This document shows, piece after piece, positions 11,701-21,026 of a stretch of 64,000 nucleotides of DNA. This stretch comes from Batillaria attramentaria (lineage: Eukaryota > Mollusca > Gastropoda > Batillariidae). The notes beneath the pieces were generated by a model. The model was given only the letters and a program-made list of their open reading frames with translations, was not told where the DNA came from and did not search any database. The stretch's first letter is position 1, and each line of letters begins with the position of its first letter. The position numbers and the translations under genes were made by a program. The DNA lies in NCBI GenBank assembly GCA_018292915.2, contig JACVVK020000399.1, positions 422,501-486,500 on the forward strand. Reading direction: 5' to 3'.

Positions 11701-12232
11701 TGTGTACAGCTTTTAAAATATATTTCGTGAACGTTTCTCGTTTGTTTTGTTTTGTTGTTGTTGTTCTAATATTTCTTACACGAGCTTTACATGGTTTCCA
11801 AGATAAATAAACCATGCATGTTAAATTCATTACAGATATTCCACAATGGTTTTAGAAATTGAAAGAATATGTCACCGATATTAACTAGAATATATACCTC
11901 ATATGCATAAACGGTCAGGCTTTTTTTCTTGGGCCTGTCCAGGAAGCGTACGGTGAAATATCCGACCATCCTGTACCCAACGTCGATGGAACACAGCAAG
12001 GGGATACCTGGGGTGAAGAATCTCCTCTGGAGGGACCAGTCTACTCTTGCCACCTGACATTTGTTCCAGTCACCGATCACGTCTTGTAGATATATCTCCT
12101 AAACATTATGTAAAAAAGAAAAGGTAAAAATGTGACATGTAAAAAAACAAATCAGACCTATTATCAAGTGTACCATGACGGTTTTTTCAGCTACAGCCAT
12201 CACGACCTCCGGACTTTATATATAAAGTCCGG

Positions 12233-12296
<64 letters not shown>

Positions 12297-15200
12297 GAAA
12301 ACAATGCTGGCTTAATTATCTCGTTCACTGGATACATCCTTACAAAATCAGATTTCGGACTATACAGGTAAGCCATGTAGGGGGCATGGTCCAACCGTTG
12401 TCGTGGGGTAGTGGCTTGTGTACCTCAATGACCCAGAGAACTATGCCAGCAGGAGCACATGCTCCTGGCAGGGTCACCCAAGCTGGACAGGTCGAAGGGT
12501 AGAGGTCAGACGAATGTGGACCACCTCTCCAAGAGGCTAAACGGGTTTGCGTAGGGTTAACAGCCCTACCTGTAAAAAACACTAAGTTACTGAAGCATCG
12601 ACAGCAACAAACCGAGACATTCACCTGGGCGAGGAAGGGTCTCCATCCCGGAGACCTATGACGCATTGCAGTGAAAGCCGAAAGGAAGCTGCAAGGCCGA
12701 CCCCCCTTCTAACACCCAGGACAACAACGAGAGTAGCCACATGGAACATCAGGACAATGTATGAAGTAGGAAGGACCATACAAGTAGCAAGAGAGATGAA
12801 GAACTACAAGATAGGAGTACTGGGACTGAGTGAGACAAGGTGGCTACAGACAGGACAGCTGAGATTTTCATCGGGAGAGCAATTGCTGTACTCTGGACAC
12901 ACAGAGGATGGAGCCCCCCACACTGAGGGCGTGGCCCTGATGCTGGCACCGGAGGCACAGCGGGCACTCATCGGCTGGGAACCTGTCAACTCCCGCATCA
13001 TCACAGCCAAATTCATCACCAAGAAAAAAGACATCAAGCTGAACATCATCCAGTGCTACGCTCCCACCAATGATGCGGAAGAGGAGAAAAAAGATGACTT
13101 CTACCAACAACTGCAGACAGTGATAGATAGAGGAGGAGCCAAGGACATGACCATACTGATGGGAGACTTCAACGCCAAGATTGGATCAGACAACACAGGC
13201 TATGAGGACACCATGGGAACACACGGACTGGGACAGATGAACGAAAATGGCGAGCGCTTTGCAGACTTTTGTGCCCTGAACCAGCTAGTGATAGGAGGCA
13301 GCATCTTCCCACACAAGCGCATCCACAAGGCCACATGGAGATCGCCGGACCATGTCACGGAGAACCAGATTGATCACATCTGCATCAGCCGGAAGTTCAG
13401 GAGATCGTGGCGGGATGTGCGCGTGATGAGGGGTGCCGATGTATCATCAGACCACCACCTTCTTGCAACAACATTGAGACTTCGGCTTAAGAGGCACACC
13501 AACGCCAACAGCACACGGACCAGGTACAACGTTGGACTTCTCAGGAACACAGACACACAAGCAGCATTCCGGATCAGCCTTTCCAACAGGTTCCAGCCAC
13601 TGCAAGACCTGATAGAAGACAGTGAAATGGACATCGAGACACAGTGGGAACACAGCAAGAAACTCTGGCACGACACATGCGAAGAGGTCCTTGGCAAGAG
13701 AAAGACCCAACATAAGGAATGGATCTCTGCTGATACCATCCAGAAGCTGGAAGTTAGGAAAGAGAAGAAAACTGCACTGAACACGAGCCGAACAAGAAGA
13801 GCTAAGGCAAAGGCACAAGAGGAATACACAGCAGCTGACAGAGAAGTGAAGAGGAGCACCAGGAAGGACAAGAGGGACTACATCGACAACCTGGCCAGTC
13901 AAGCAGAGGAAGCAGCCCGACAAGGGAATCTAAAAGACCTGTACCAGGTGACCAAGAAGCTCGCAGGCAAATTTCAGCAGACAGACAAACCAGTGAAGGA
14001 CAAGAACGGGCACCCACTGACAACAACTGAGGAACAGCTGAAGCGATGGGCAGAACACTTCAGGGAGCTGTTAAATCGCCCCATCCCTGAAACACCACCA
14101 GACATCCCACCAGCTGAGACAGAACTACCCATCAACTGCGACAAGCCCTCTAAGGCGGAGATCAGGAAAGCCATCATGACACTGAGAAATGGGAAAGCTG
14201 CAGGGCCGGACGAGATACCAGCAGAAGCCATTAAAGCAGACACAGAGACAGCCGTCAACATGCTGCACAGCCTGTTCAGCAAGATCTGGGAGAAGGAAGA
14301 GGTGCCAGCCCAGTGGAAAGAAGGGATCGTCATCAAGCTGCCAAAGAAAGGGGACCTCAGGGACTGCAGCAACTACCGAGGGATCATGCTCCTGTCAGTG
14401 CCAGGCAAGGTTCTCAACAGAATTCTACTGGAGAGGATGAGAGAGGCAGTCGACCCCATGCTCCGAGACCAGCAGGCAGGCTTTCGCAGGAACAGGTCCT
14501 GCGCTGACCAGATTGCCAGCCTACGCATCATTGTGGAGCAGTCACTGGAGTGGAACTCCCCCCTCTACATCAACTTCATAGACTATGAGAAGGCCTTCGA
14601 CAGTGTAGACAGAGAGGCGCTGTGGAAGCTGCTAAGGCACTATGGAGTTCCCGGGAAGATCATCTCCCTGATCCAGTGCACCTACCAAGACATGAGCTGC
14701 AGGATTGCCCATGCTGGCCAGTTGTCAGAAAGCTTCGAGGTGAAGACCGGAGTCCGCCAGGGATGCCTGTTGTCCCCGTTTCTCTTCCTCCTGGTCATCG
14801 ACTGGATCATGAAGACCACTACAGCAGGCAGGAAAAACGGGATACAGTGGACACTCTGGACGCAGCTGGATGACCTCGACTTCGCGGACGACCTGGCGCT
14901 CTTGTCTCACAGCCACAGCCAGATGCAGGACAAGACTACGTGCCTGGAAGCCACATCAGCCGGAACAGGGCTCAAGATCAACAGGAAGAAAACCGAGCTG
15001 ATGAAGATCAACACCACTGCCAACACACCAGTCACAGTCGGTGGAGAGCCCATCAGGGAGGTGGAGTCTTTTGTCTACCTGGGGAGTGTGGTTGATGGAC
15101 AGGGAGGCACAGACCGAGACGTCACAGCCAGAATCGGCAAGGCAAGGGCAGCAATGGTCATGCTGAAGAACGTCTGGGCATCCAAAGTTGTCAGCATAAG

Positions 15201-16877
15201 AACCAAACTTCGCATCTTCAACTCCAACGTGAAGTCAGTTCTGCTCTACGGATGCGAAACATGGAGGACAACGAAGACGATGCAGCAGAAGATCCAGACA
15301 TTTCTCAACACCTGTCTGAGGCGCATCTTCAACATCCGATGGCCAGAGAAGATCCGGAATGAAGAGCTGTGGGAGCGAGCGGGGCAGGAACCAGTGGCCA
15401 AGCAGATCCTGCGGAGGAAGTGGGGCTGGATTGGACACACCCTCAGGAAGCCAGCATCCAGCACCACACGCCAAGCCCTGACATGGAACCCGCAGGGGAA
15501 AAGGAAGAGAGGCCGGCCTCGCAACAGCTGGAGGCGGGACACTGAGGCAGAGCTATGTAAGCAGGGGACCAACTGGACTGGAGTGGCAAGACTAGCCCAG
15601 AACAGAGTGCGATGGCGAAGGGTTGTCGATGGCCTATGCTCCACGTGGAGCCAAGGGCCTAAGTAAGTAAGTAAGGTAAGCCATGGCCAGGCCATTGGCT
15701 TCTGCACATTTGAAAAAAAAAGTCAAGTTTAAAGGTAAAACTGGAAAATTTGATTACAGTAAATACACTGTGCAAACTGATTATAATGTTATGTAAAAAC
15801 AAAGAGATAACATACTGCATCGAAAGATGCCCCGGGTGTTTTATCACGGCCTTCGACGGTCCACTGGTTTTCATCAAGTTGAAGACGGATGGCGACCTTG
15901 ATGCCGTTTGTCTCAGAATTTGCCAGTAGAGTCGTGTGCTCGATCATCTTCCCACTGGCTGGCGTGCATATCTGCGAATAAGATAAGTAACATCATGGTT
16001 TCTTGTTGTCGTTGGTGTGAGCGGAACGAAATAACGAATTATCAGTATTATTATCAGTTTTGTCTTGTTTTTCACAAGGCCATCAGGTGTTAAATATTCA
16101 TCTATGAATTTGTTGAGGCTCTCAAAAAGACACAATTTCTATTTTACCAATTACACAGATGAAATGATGAACTTTTGTGCTATTAGAAAAGTGAGAATAA
16201 CCATGCATGGAACTACTTACTCTGCGAAAATCTCTCAACAGAAGTTTTGCATCACCCAAGAACAGAGTGAGATGGACGACTAGTACCGACGTGTACTGCA
16301 GCAGGGGTTCTTCATATAGACACAGATGCACATCGGAATTTGTCTTTCCCTTTGCATGTTGTGTACATACAAAGCCCTGGGGGATGTATGTGAAGATGTG
16401 AACTTCATTCAAGTCCTGTCTGAAGATAAACTCCGAGTCAGAGTTATCCAAGTCGTATTTCTTACCCTGCTGCTTTTCCCGTATATTTGTTTTGCGAAGA
16501 AACCCCGATTCTTTGCGAAATGCGTAAACCGAGAGCCTCGTCTGCAAAACTGTCGTGACCTGTGCGGGACATACTGGAAGTACAACCTTCACAGGTGTCT
16601 CGAACTTGACGTTATCATCCACGGAAAACTCCACTAGAGGGCTTACAATCTGCTCGTCTTTGTCTAGGCTGAGTTCTTTGTGTGCAGATTCCAAGTTCAT
16701 CGATATGGCTGCCTTCACAAGGCATGTGGTAGAAGGACTGACAGCATCTCCGGGTATGTGAACAAGAACGTCCGAATCTTCTCCTTGTAGTTTGCATCCT
16801 TTGTCAGTAAAAACCCTTGACATCTGCCATTTATCAGTGAAGAACGGATTTGACGGACAATCCTCCTTCCTGGTTGC
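7762..16877 (-). CDS. tandem ZU5-UPA protein, seven-exon gene model
   Basis: Exons in transcript order: 16221-16877, 15816-15971, 11898-12098, 10662-11345, 10030-10206, 9116-9319, 7762-8748. Every junction is GT-AG and phase 0, and the lengths sum to 3066 bp (1021 aa plus stop). The protein is ZU5-UPA, ZU5-UPA, then about 328 residues of low-complexity tail. The two modules are each split over three exons at equivalent positions, so the gene arose by internal duplication of a three-exon block. ZU5-UPA modules are known from UNC5, ankyrins, PIDD1 and NLRP1/CARD8, where they mediate assembly and, in the last two groups, self-cleavage. No death-fold domain is evident. The 5' end is not established: a further exon may lie at 17732-17854, and the exon at 23777-25075 ends in a compatible phase. 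Intron 2 contains a full-length antisense LINE. Confidence 0.75.
9116..9319 (-). CDS. ZU5-UPA module 2, UPA distal exon
   Basis: Acceptor GAGTGTAG|GTGATTGAC, 68 codons, donor GAAG|GTAGTT, phase 0 at both ends. It occupies the same place in module 2 as exon 11898-12098 does in module 1; both carry a V/L-x-W core followed by V-G-Y/F. The helical-looking RLEWLLSRKPGQSADAAFQC stretch also resembles the end of a CARD, but the exon parallel makes a divergent UPA end more likely. Confidence 0.65.
9390..9795 (-). mobile_element. SINE family gamma, tRNA-headed
   Basis: On the minus strand the head holds the A-box TGGTCTAGTGGTTAAGAG and the B-box GGGCTCGAGTCCC. About 400 bp later the element ends in GCGCTTATACAATACTTATT and a (TTA)n tail. 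It sits between the two UPA exons of module 2. The head resembles that of family beta, but body and tail differ. Confidence 0.75.
10030..10206 (-). CDS. ZU5-UPA module 2, UPA middle exon
   Basis: Acceptor TTGCACAG|AACGTTG, 59 codons (NVVRKSDENHFIVSKSLDPP onward), donor AGAAG|GTAAGA, phase 0. It aligns in position and pattern with exon 15816-15971 of module 1: a charged start, a G-I/I-x-R core and an NEW/NQW tryptophan near the end. Confidence 0.65.
10662..11345 (-). CDS. ZU5-UPA module 2, ZU5 exon
   Basis: Acceptor TCTTTACAG|GATCATG, 228 codons, donor CGGAAG|GTACAG, phase 0. After about 45 linker residues the ZU5 signature appears: GGKLLGSRSEISLDVPKGAI, then ERIVSPAVEYF and VFQKPVKISIPV, matching the family pattern (GG.l, iPkGAi, SPvve, kPv.i.iP). 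The UPA part starts after the GFVCTHC stretch (LNLFLLVW). An HFC tripeptide at 10806-10814 sits where PIDD1 and FIIND proteins carry their HFS-type self-cleavage site. By family the domain lies in the cytosol. Confidence in the ZU5 call is high. Confidence 0.85.
11400..11780. repeat. T/GT-rich low-complexity intron sequence
   Basis: A long run of TTTTGTTG-type sequence. Apparent frames through it are low-complexity artefacts. Confidence 0.85.
11898..12098 (-). CDS. ZU5-UPA module 1, UPA distal exon
   Basis: Acceptor AATGTTTAG|GAGATAT, 67 codons, donor ATGAG|GTATAT, phase 0. It contains RVDWSLQRRFFTPGIPLLCS and VGYFTVRFLDR, the tryptophan-strand followed by a sheet-like end expected of a UPA domain. 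It is separated from its upstream exon by a 3.7-kb intron that is mostly a LINE insertion. Confidence 0.65.
12206..12293. repeat. perfect 30-bp palindrome joined to (AT)n
   Basis: Bases 12206-12235 form a perfect inverted repeat with no spacer, centred on TTTATATATAAA with CCTCCGGAC arms. It runs straight into about 58 bp of AT repeat. It lies about 110 bp upstream of the 11898-12098 acceptor on the transcribed strand. Confidence 0.95.
12378..15673 (+). mobile_element. full-length non-LTR retrotransposon (RTE-like), intact
   Basis: The element is bounded by a perfect 12-bp target duplication, AGGTAAGCCATG, at 12366-12377 and 15674-15685. It has about 280 bp of 5' UTR, one 1002-codon ORF with no interruption and a very short (TAAG)n 3' tail. 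A short microsatellite-like tail instead of poly(A), together with a single APE-RT ORF, fits the RTE group, but clade assignment needs a tree. It lies antisense in intron 2 of the ZU5-UPA gene. The perfect duplication and open frame mark a very recent insertion. Confidence 0.9.
12658..15666 (+). CDS. LINE ORF2: apurinic endonuclease, reverse transcriptase
   Basis: 1002 aa. The N-terminal ~240 residues are an APE-type endonuclease (WNIRTMYEVG, GLSETRW, MGDFNAKIG, SSDHHLL near residue 260). A basic linker follows. The RT fingers and palm span about residues 480-780, with FIDYEKAFDSVDR (catalytic Asp), GVRQGCLLSPFLF and the FADD catalytic box near residue 745. The C-terminal region carries LLYGCETW, WGWIGHTLRKP and a Trp/Arg-rich end. 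The endonuclease nicks target DNA and the RT copies the element RNA at the nick. The ATG at 12658 follows an untranslated leader, and no frameshift or stop is seen, so the protein may be functional. Confidence 0.95.
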   Translation: MTHCSESRKEAARPTPLLTPRTTTRVATWNIRTMYEVGRTIQVAREMKNYKIGVLGLSETRWLQTGQLRFSSGEQLLYSGHTEDGAPHTEGVALMLAPEAQRALIGWEPVNSRIITAKFITKKKDIKLNIIQCYAPTNDAEEEKKDDFYQQLQTVIDRGGAKDMTILMGDFNAKIGSDNTGYEDTMGTHGLGQMNENGERFADFCALNQLVIGGSIFPHKRIHKATWRSPDHVTENQIDHICISRKFRRSWRDVRVMRGADVSSDHHLLATTLRLRLKRHTNANSTRTRYNVGLLRNTDTQAAFRISLSNRFQPLQDLIEDSEMDIETQWEHSKKLWHDTCEEVLGKRKTQHKEWISADTIQKLEVRKEKKTALNTSRTRRAKAKAQEEYTAADREVKRSTRKDKRDYIDNLASQAEEAARQGNLKDLYQVTKKLAGKFQQTDKPVKDKNGHPLTTTEEQLKRWAEHFRELLNRPIPETPPDIPPAETELPINCDKPSKAEIRKAIMTLRNGKAAGPDEIPAEAIKADTETAVNMLHSLFSKIWEKEEVPAQWKEGIVIKLPKKGDLRDCSNYRGIMLLSVPGKVLNRILLERMREAVDPMLRDQQAGFRRNRSCADQIASLRIIVEQSLEWNSPLYINFIDYEKAFDSVDREALWKLLRHYGVPGKIISLIQCTYQDMSCRIAHAGQLSESFEVKTGVRQGCLLSPFLFLLVIDWIMKTTTAGRKNGIQWTLWTQLDDLDFADDLALLSHSHSQMQDKTTCLEATSAGTGLKINRKKTELMKINTTANTPVTVGGEPIREVESFVYLGSVVDGQGGTDRDVTARIGKARAAMVMLKNVWASKVVSIRTKLRIFNSNVKSVLLYGCETWRTTKTMQQKIQTFLNTCLRRIFNIRWPEKIRNEELWERAGQEPVAKQILRRKWGWIGHTLRKPASSTTRQALTWNPQGKRKRGRPRNSWRRDTEAELCKQGTNWTGVARLAQNRVRWRRVVDGLCSTWSQGPK
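15816..15971 (-). CDS. ZU5-UPA module 1, UPA middle exon
   Basis: Acceptor TTATTCGCAG|ATATGC, 52 codons (ICTPASGKMIEHTTLLANSE onward, then LQLDENQWTVEGRDKT), donor GATGCA|GTATGT, phase 0. It is too short to stand alone and was recognised from its flanking splice sites and its counterpart in module 2. Confidence 0.6.
16221..16877 (-). CDS. ZU5-UPA module 1, ZU5 exon
   Basis: Acceptor CTCAATCAG|GCAACC, 219 codons, donor CGCAGA|GTAAGT, phase 0. The ZU5 core is seen as KGCKLQGEDSDVLVHIPGDA, EQIVSPLVEFS and FETPVKVVLPV. The UPA start follows the QGFVCTQ stretch (VLVVHLTLFL...RDFRR). The frame is open upstream of its first Met (NPFFTDKWQM), paralleling FSKQWQF in module 2, so the exon starts at the acceptor and not at that Met. 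At the equivalent of the module-2 HFC site it reads FTYIP, so a self-cleavage residue is absent here. Confidence 0.8.
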
Positions 16878-16899
16878 CTGATTGAGGTTAATCTAACCC

Positions 16900-17257
16900 A
16901 CGACTACTGGCCTAACCCAGAGTAAGACAAAAGAGACCCAAAAATAAAATCAAATTTTAAAAAAGGAAGCGAAGAAAGAAGAAAATTTTTTTATAACGGC
17001 ATATTCACCTTGCCGGAATGGACCCCCTTCTGATTTAAAACAAAACAACAACAGAAAATTTAACCCTAGAGTCAGTTTAGTTTGAGGTTAGGCCTTAACC
17101 CGGGGCTAAAATCCCTTACCTCGACTTTTACCTGCGGGCCCTGGTGACAGTTATGTGAGACTTTCTCATGGCTGAGTGAGAACGTTACCATGAACACCAC
17201 CACTTCGCTCCATCGAAAGAAAGTACTCTCTCTCTCTCTCGTCAGTAGACCGCCCCC

Positions 17258-17290
<33 letters not shown>

Positions 17291-17660
17291 ACCTCACCCT
17301 AAAAGAAACTATCTTTTGTTTATTCGTCAATGCCGCCCCTCTCTCTTTCTCTGTAGCCAGAGTCTCTCTCTATCTCTCTCTCTCTCTCTCTGGTAAAACC
17401 GAAAAAAAAAGGTAGTACATGACTAGTTTAAACATCTTTTCAGTACGGCAGTTATCCAACCCACCTCCCCTCCCCCGCGGCACTACGCACCTAGGTAATA
17501 GGCGCGTGGGACTCGTGCTGAAAGGCTGTAATTACATGATCGGGCTGGACAAAGCGGGGCTGGGCAAAGCTAAAAGCCTACACAATACACAACGCTTAAG
17601 CCATCGCCCATTGAGCCGTCTCCATCTTTTCGGCGAGCGATATTAAAACTTCAACCAAAC
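16900..17660. other. no gene recognised; poly(C), CT tracts
   Basis: Contains a poly(C)/(CA) run at about 17252-17289 and (CT)n at about 17362-17391. Nothing coding is supported. Confidence 0.5.
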
Positions 17661-17731
17661 AGTCAACCATTCATCAATCCAGCCAACCAATCTGCAAACC
17701 AGCCGACCAAATGCAGGTTGTCAATTCGCAC

Positions 17732-17854
17732 CTGTATAGGTATCTTGGATGGTACGCCTTTACCACTGTGATTTGTCAACAATAATTTGATGGTGAATGC
17801 ATAACCTATTGCTGGTGTCCACTTATGACACATGATTTTTAATGTTTCCAACAT
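17732..17854 (-). CDS. possible 5' exon of the ZU5-UPA gene
   Basis: A 41-codon frame begins with ATG at 17854 and ends at the donor ATACAG|GTGCGA in phase 0, compatible with the ZU5 exon at 16877. It contains TPAIGYAFTIKLLLTNHSGK. The aromatic-strand pattern resembles the end of the UPA exon in module 1 (VGYFTVRFLDR), so it could be a remnant of a third module, a first coding exon (with ATG) or an internal exon (with acceptor ATAAG|TGG). Evidence is thin. Confidence 0.3.
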
Positions 17855-18330
17855 GGTTGGTCATGAAACATTCGAGTTTAAGCATTACAAAGATAATTTA
17901 TCGTGTCATAGTCTAGGTTCCCAAATTGAACTTTCAGTTTGTGTCTGGTCGGTTCCCAGATTAAACCTCCTGTTTGTGTCTGCGTGAATGTTCCCTCATC
18001 ACATCAACAATTTGTGTCCAACATGCACCCCTCTGTATATCCTATAGCCTTCCACATACAAGAAAAATCACTATATGAAAACGTTTTCAGCATGGTTGGT
18101 AAAGGACAAACTCGGTTTAAAGGATTACAAAAGTTGATTTATCGTGTTATTGTCAATGTTCCCGGATTGAATCTGCAGTTTGTGTCTGCTCGGTTCCCAG
18201 AGTACACCTACTATTTGTGTCAGTCTGGACGTTCCTTTATCACATCAAAAATTTGTGTCCAAAATAAAACCCCTCTGTATATCTGAAAGTATTTGACTTA
18301 CAAGAAAGATCGATATATATTAATATGGCT
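17845..18330. repeat. 239-bp tandem repeat, two diverged copies
   Basis: Copies start at CATGGTTGG at 17852 and again at 18091. They share TTTATCGTGT, TTTGTGTCTG and CCCCTCTGTATATC blocks at the same spacing. Divergence is roughly a fifth of positions by eye. Confidence 0.8.
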
Positions 18331-18450
18331 TAAGGTACCCTGTCTCAGGAAATATAACGCAAATTTGAAAAGACGCATAATTTAAGGCATGTTCCTTTCT
18401 TACATCAACGATTCGTAGGACGAATGTTCCCACATCACACAAAAGACATG

Positions 18451-18501
18451 GATGTGTGTGTGTGTGGGTGTGTGTGTGTGAGACTGTGTGTGTGTGTGTG
18501 A

Positions 18502-18570
<69 letters not shown>

Positions 18571-18617
18571 AGTGTGTGTGTTTGTGTGTGTGTGAGTAAC
18601 TGTGTCAGTAGTGTCAC

Positions 18618-18658
<41 letters not shown>
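18451..18658. repeat. compound (GT)n(CT)n(GT)n(GA)n microsatellite
   Basis: Alternating GT, CT and GA blocks. The ORFs crossing it are artefacts. It abuts the start of the 2.5-kb repeat unit. Confidence 0.95.
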
Positions 18659-18985
18659 GGACAGTTTATTCTCATTTTATTCAAACGTGTGTAACTGTAT
18701 TTCCTTCTTCAGTACATGCTGATGTAAAAAGAAAAGCCGTGCTACACATGCCCAGTAGTATTTGCTAGAACCTAGTACATTTTGGTTATTTAAACATTCA
18801 CCGAAACTCACGCTTGGTTTTACAAGTTTTTACGGCATGATGTTTCCCGAATTGTGATCAAGAAAGTGCGTGTATTCTTACACTTCCGAACCCACCCCGT
18901 AATACATTTCATACCTACTAGGTACAATAGCTTAGTGTTTTTAATCGGATATTTCATGTTTTGGCACGGAGTCGTTTCTGCTCAT

Positions 18986-19160
18986 TTTACACGGGAGATG
19001 TTTTAGTCCGAACAAACTTCGAACACGACCGCACAATGCGTTTTTCCGTGTTCCTCGTGTGAGGTACAACCACACCATGTCTTTTCTTTTATTTATCCGG
19101 CTCGTGCCTGAGCCGTGTTCGATGTTTGTTCGGCCGGACTAAAACGTCTCCCGTGTGATA
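18986..19160. mobile_element. foldback/MITE-like element inside repeat copy A
   Basis: Imperfect inverted arms of about 45 bp begin ACACGGGAGATGTTTTAGTC and end with the complementary GACTAAAACGTCTCCCGTGT. The interior is about 80 bp. Equivalent elements lie at about 22588-22755 and 60095-60262. Confidence 0.7.
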
Positions 19161-20120
19161 TTATCAGCATTGCCCACAGTGTCCTCGGACAAGAGTATTG
19201 TCATCTGTGTGAAATTAGTACAGGTTATATTTCCCGTGGGCATGTTTGCCGATATTCTTTTTAAGTCTCTGGATACAGTACCGATAAACGAAAACTTAAT
19301 TATGCTCGCTTCATTTTAGCTGATACATTTGTCACCTAGCAGTATGATCTAAAACTGATAATCAGAAAGTTACAGCCGATACTCTGTCCTGGGAATGCAC
19401 GCATCGATCCGTCATTCCTGTGGATCCACTGTTACGTCACATGACAAGGAAACAAATTCATTTGAGTCTGTTGTGTTCTGCCGGTGTTTAAGTCCAGTTT
19501 ATTTAAATGCTGCTGCCATGAATTAACCAGTCAGCTGTAATTATTACGGCATTTTTAATTTTTTTTTTTTAAACAGAATCTACAAAATCAATACAAACAC
19601 TTAAAATGACATGGAAACGAGATAATCACCCTGGAAAAGCATAATCCTGTTTTTGCTGGTACGAAAACTGAAATTTCTCAAACACTGGACAGAGTCATAA
19701 CCACAACCTGCAGCAGTGCTAACAAAACTAGTAATAAAGTATGATGAAATAAACAGATCGTCGCATGTGTTTGTACAGTTATTTTTATAATTCGGCTATA
19801 CAATCATGGAACTATGTGCTATATGCCGCTTCACTCAGTATAGGCATCTTTTATACTGGGAACATATAATGCAGTGAAAGTTTAAATCAGTCCCTTGTAC
19901 CAATAAGTTTCCATGATTGCTATTAGTATTAATGTTGGTATTTCTTTTGCCCCGCTACTCTAGTATGGGAAATGCGGGTCGCTTCTCCCGGGAGGAGCAC
20001 TTCGCCATTTTTAACGGCGCCAGCAATTTTGTTTTTCTCTCGTGTTTACTGCATGCTTAGACTAGTGTGTACTTGATTTCCGTTCCTCGGTCCCTCCTGT
20101 CAGGTATAGAATTAGATTTG

Positions 20121-21026
20121 TTAGTTTAGTTTAGTCCTCTTTATTCCCTGGGGAACATAGGGCTGCAACCACACTCCGCCAGCGCACTCGGTTCTGGGAC
20201 GCCCTCTTTAGTTCGGCCCACGTCGTTCCGGCGGCCTTGGCTTCAGCGTCCGTACTCCTCCGCCAGGTCTGCTTCGGTCGGCCCACTTTGCGCTTTCCCT
20301 GGGGGTTCCAATCAAGGGACTGCCTGGTGACATTTGATGTTGGCTTTCGCAAAGTGTGTCCGATCCATCCCCATTTCCTTTTCTTGATCTCCTGCTCGAT
20401 GGGGACCTGTCTTGTTCGCTCCCAGAGGTCTTGGTTGGTGATCACCAGTGGGTATCTGATGTTGAGAATGTTGCGGAGGCATCTGTTGATGAAGGTTTGC
20501 AGCCTGTGGGAGCCTGTCTTGGTGGTGCGCCATGTCTCCGAGCCATAGAGTAGGACCGACTTCACGTTTGAGTTGAAGATCCGGATCTTGTTTCGCAGGG
20601 ATAGGGCTGTGGATCTCCAGATGGGGCGCAGAGTGCGAAAGGCATGTCTGGCTTTGTTGGTGCGGCTCTTGATGTCTTCGTCCGTTCCTCCATCCTTGCT
20701 GACAACGCTGCCGAGGTAGATGAACTTGTCCACCTCTTTGATGTCTTCCTGGTGCAGCTGGATGGGGTCGTGCTGTTTGTGGTTGACTCTCATGACTTCG
20801 GTCTTGCTGATGTTGATCTTGAGGCCGGTCTTCTCAGCTTCTTCGGCGACTCTGTTCAGCTTCTCCTGCGCATCTTGTTGTTTGTGGGAGAGGAGGGCGA
20901 TGTCGTCCGCGAAATCCAGGTCCTCGAGCTGTTTGCTGAAGGTCCACTGGATCCCTGTCCTCTTACCGTCGGTGGCTTGCCTCATGACCCAGTCGACCAC
21001 CATCAGGAAGATTGTGGGTGAGAGGA
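20121..21026 (-). pseudogene. 5'-truncated LINE (second family) inserted in repeat copy A
   Basis: On the minus strand the frame starts within the RT (LSPTIFLMVVDWV), passes the FADD box (LDFADDIALLSH) and runs uninterrupted through LLYGSETW and WGWIGHTLRKP to the usual C-terminus, followed by a (TAAAC)n-like tail. It is related to but clearly different from the LINE at 12378, with Ser for Cys in the LLYG-ETW motif and many other changes. The empty site survives in the sister repeat at about 57755, which fixes the insertion limits. Confidence 0.9.

Noticed and set aside
12749..15707. Minus-strand proteins opposite the LINE ORF
   Set aside because: They are antisense shadows of the LINE reading frame and share no family pattern.
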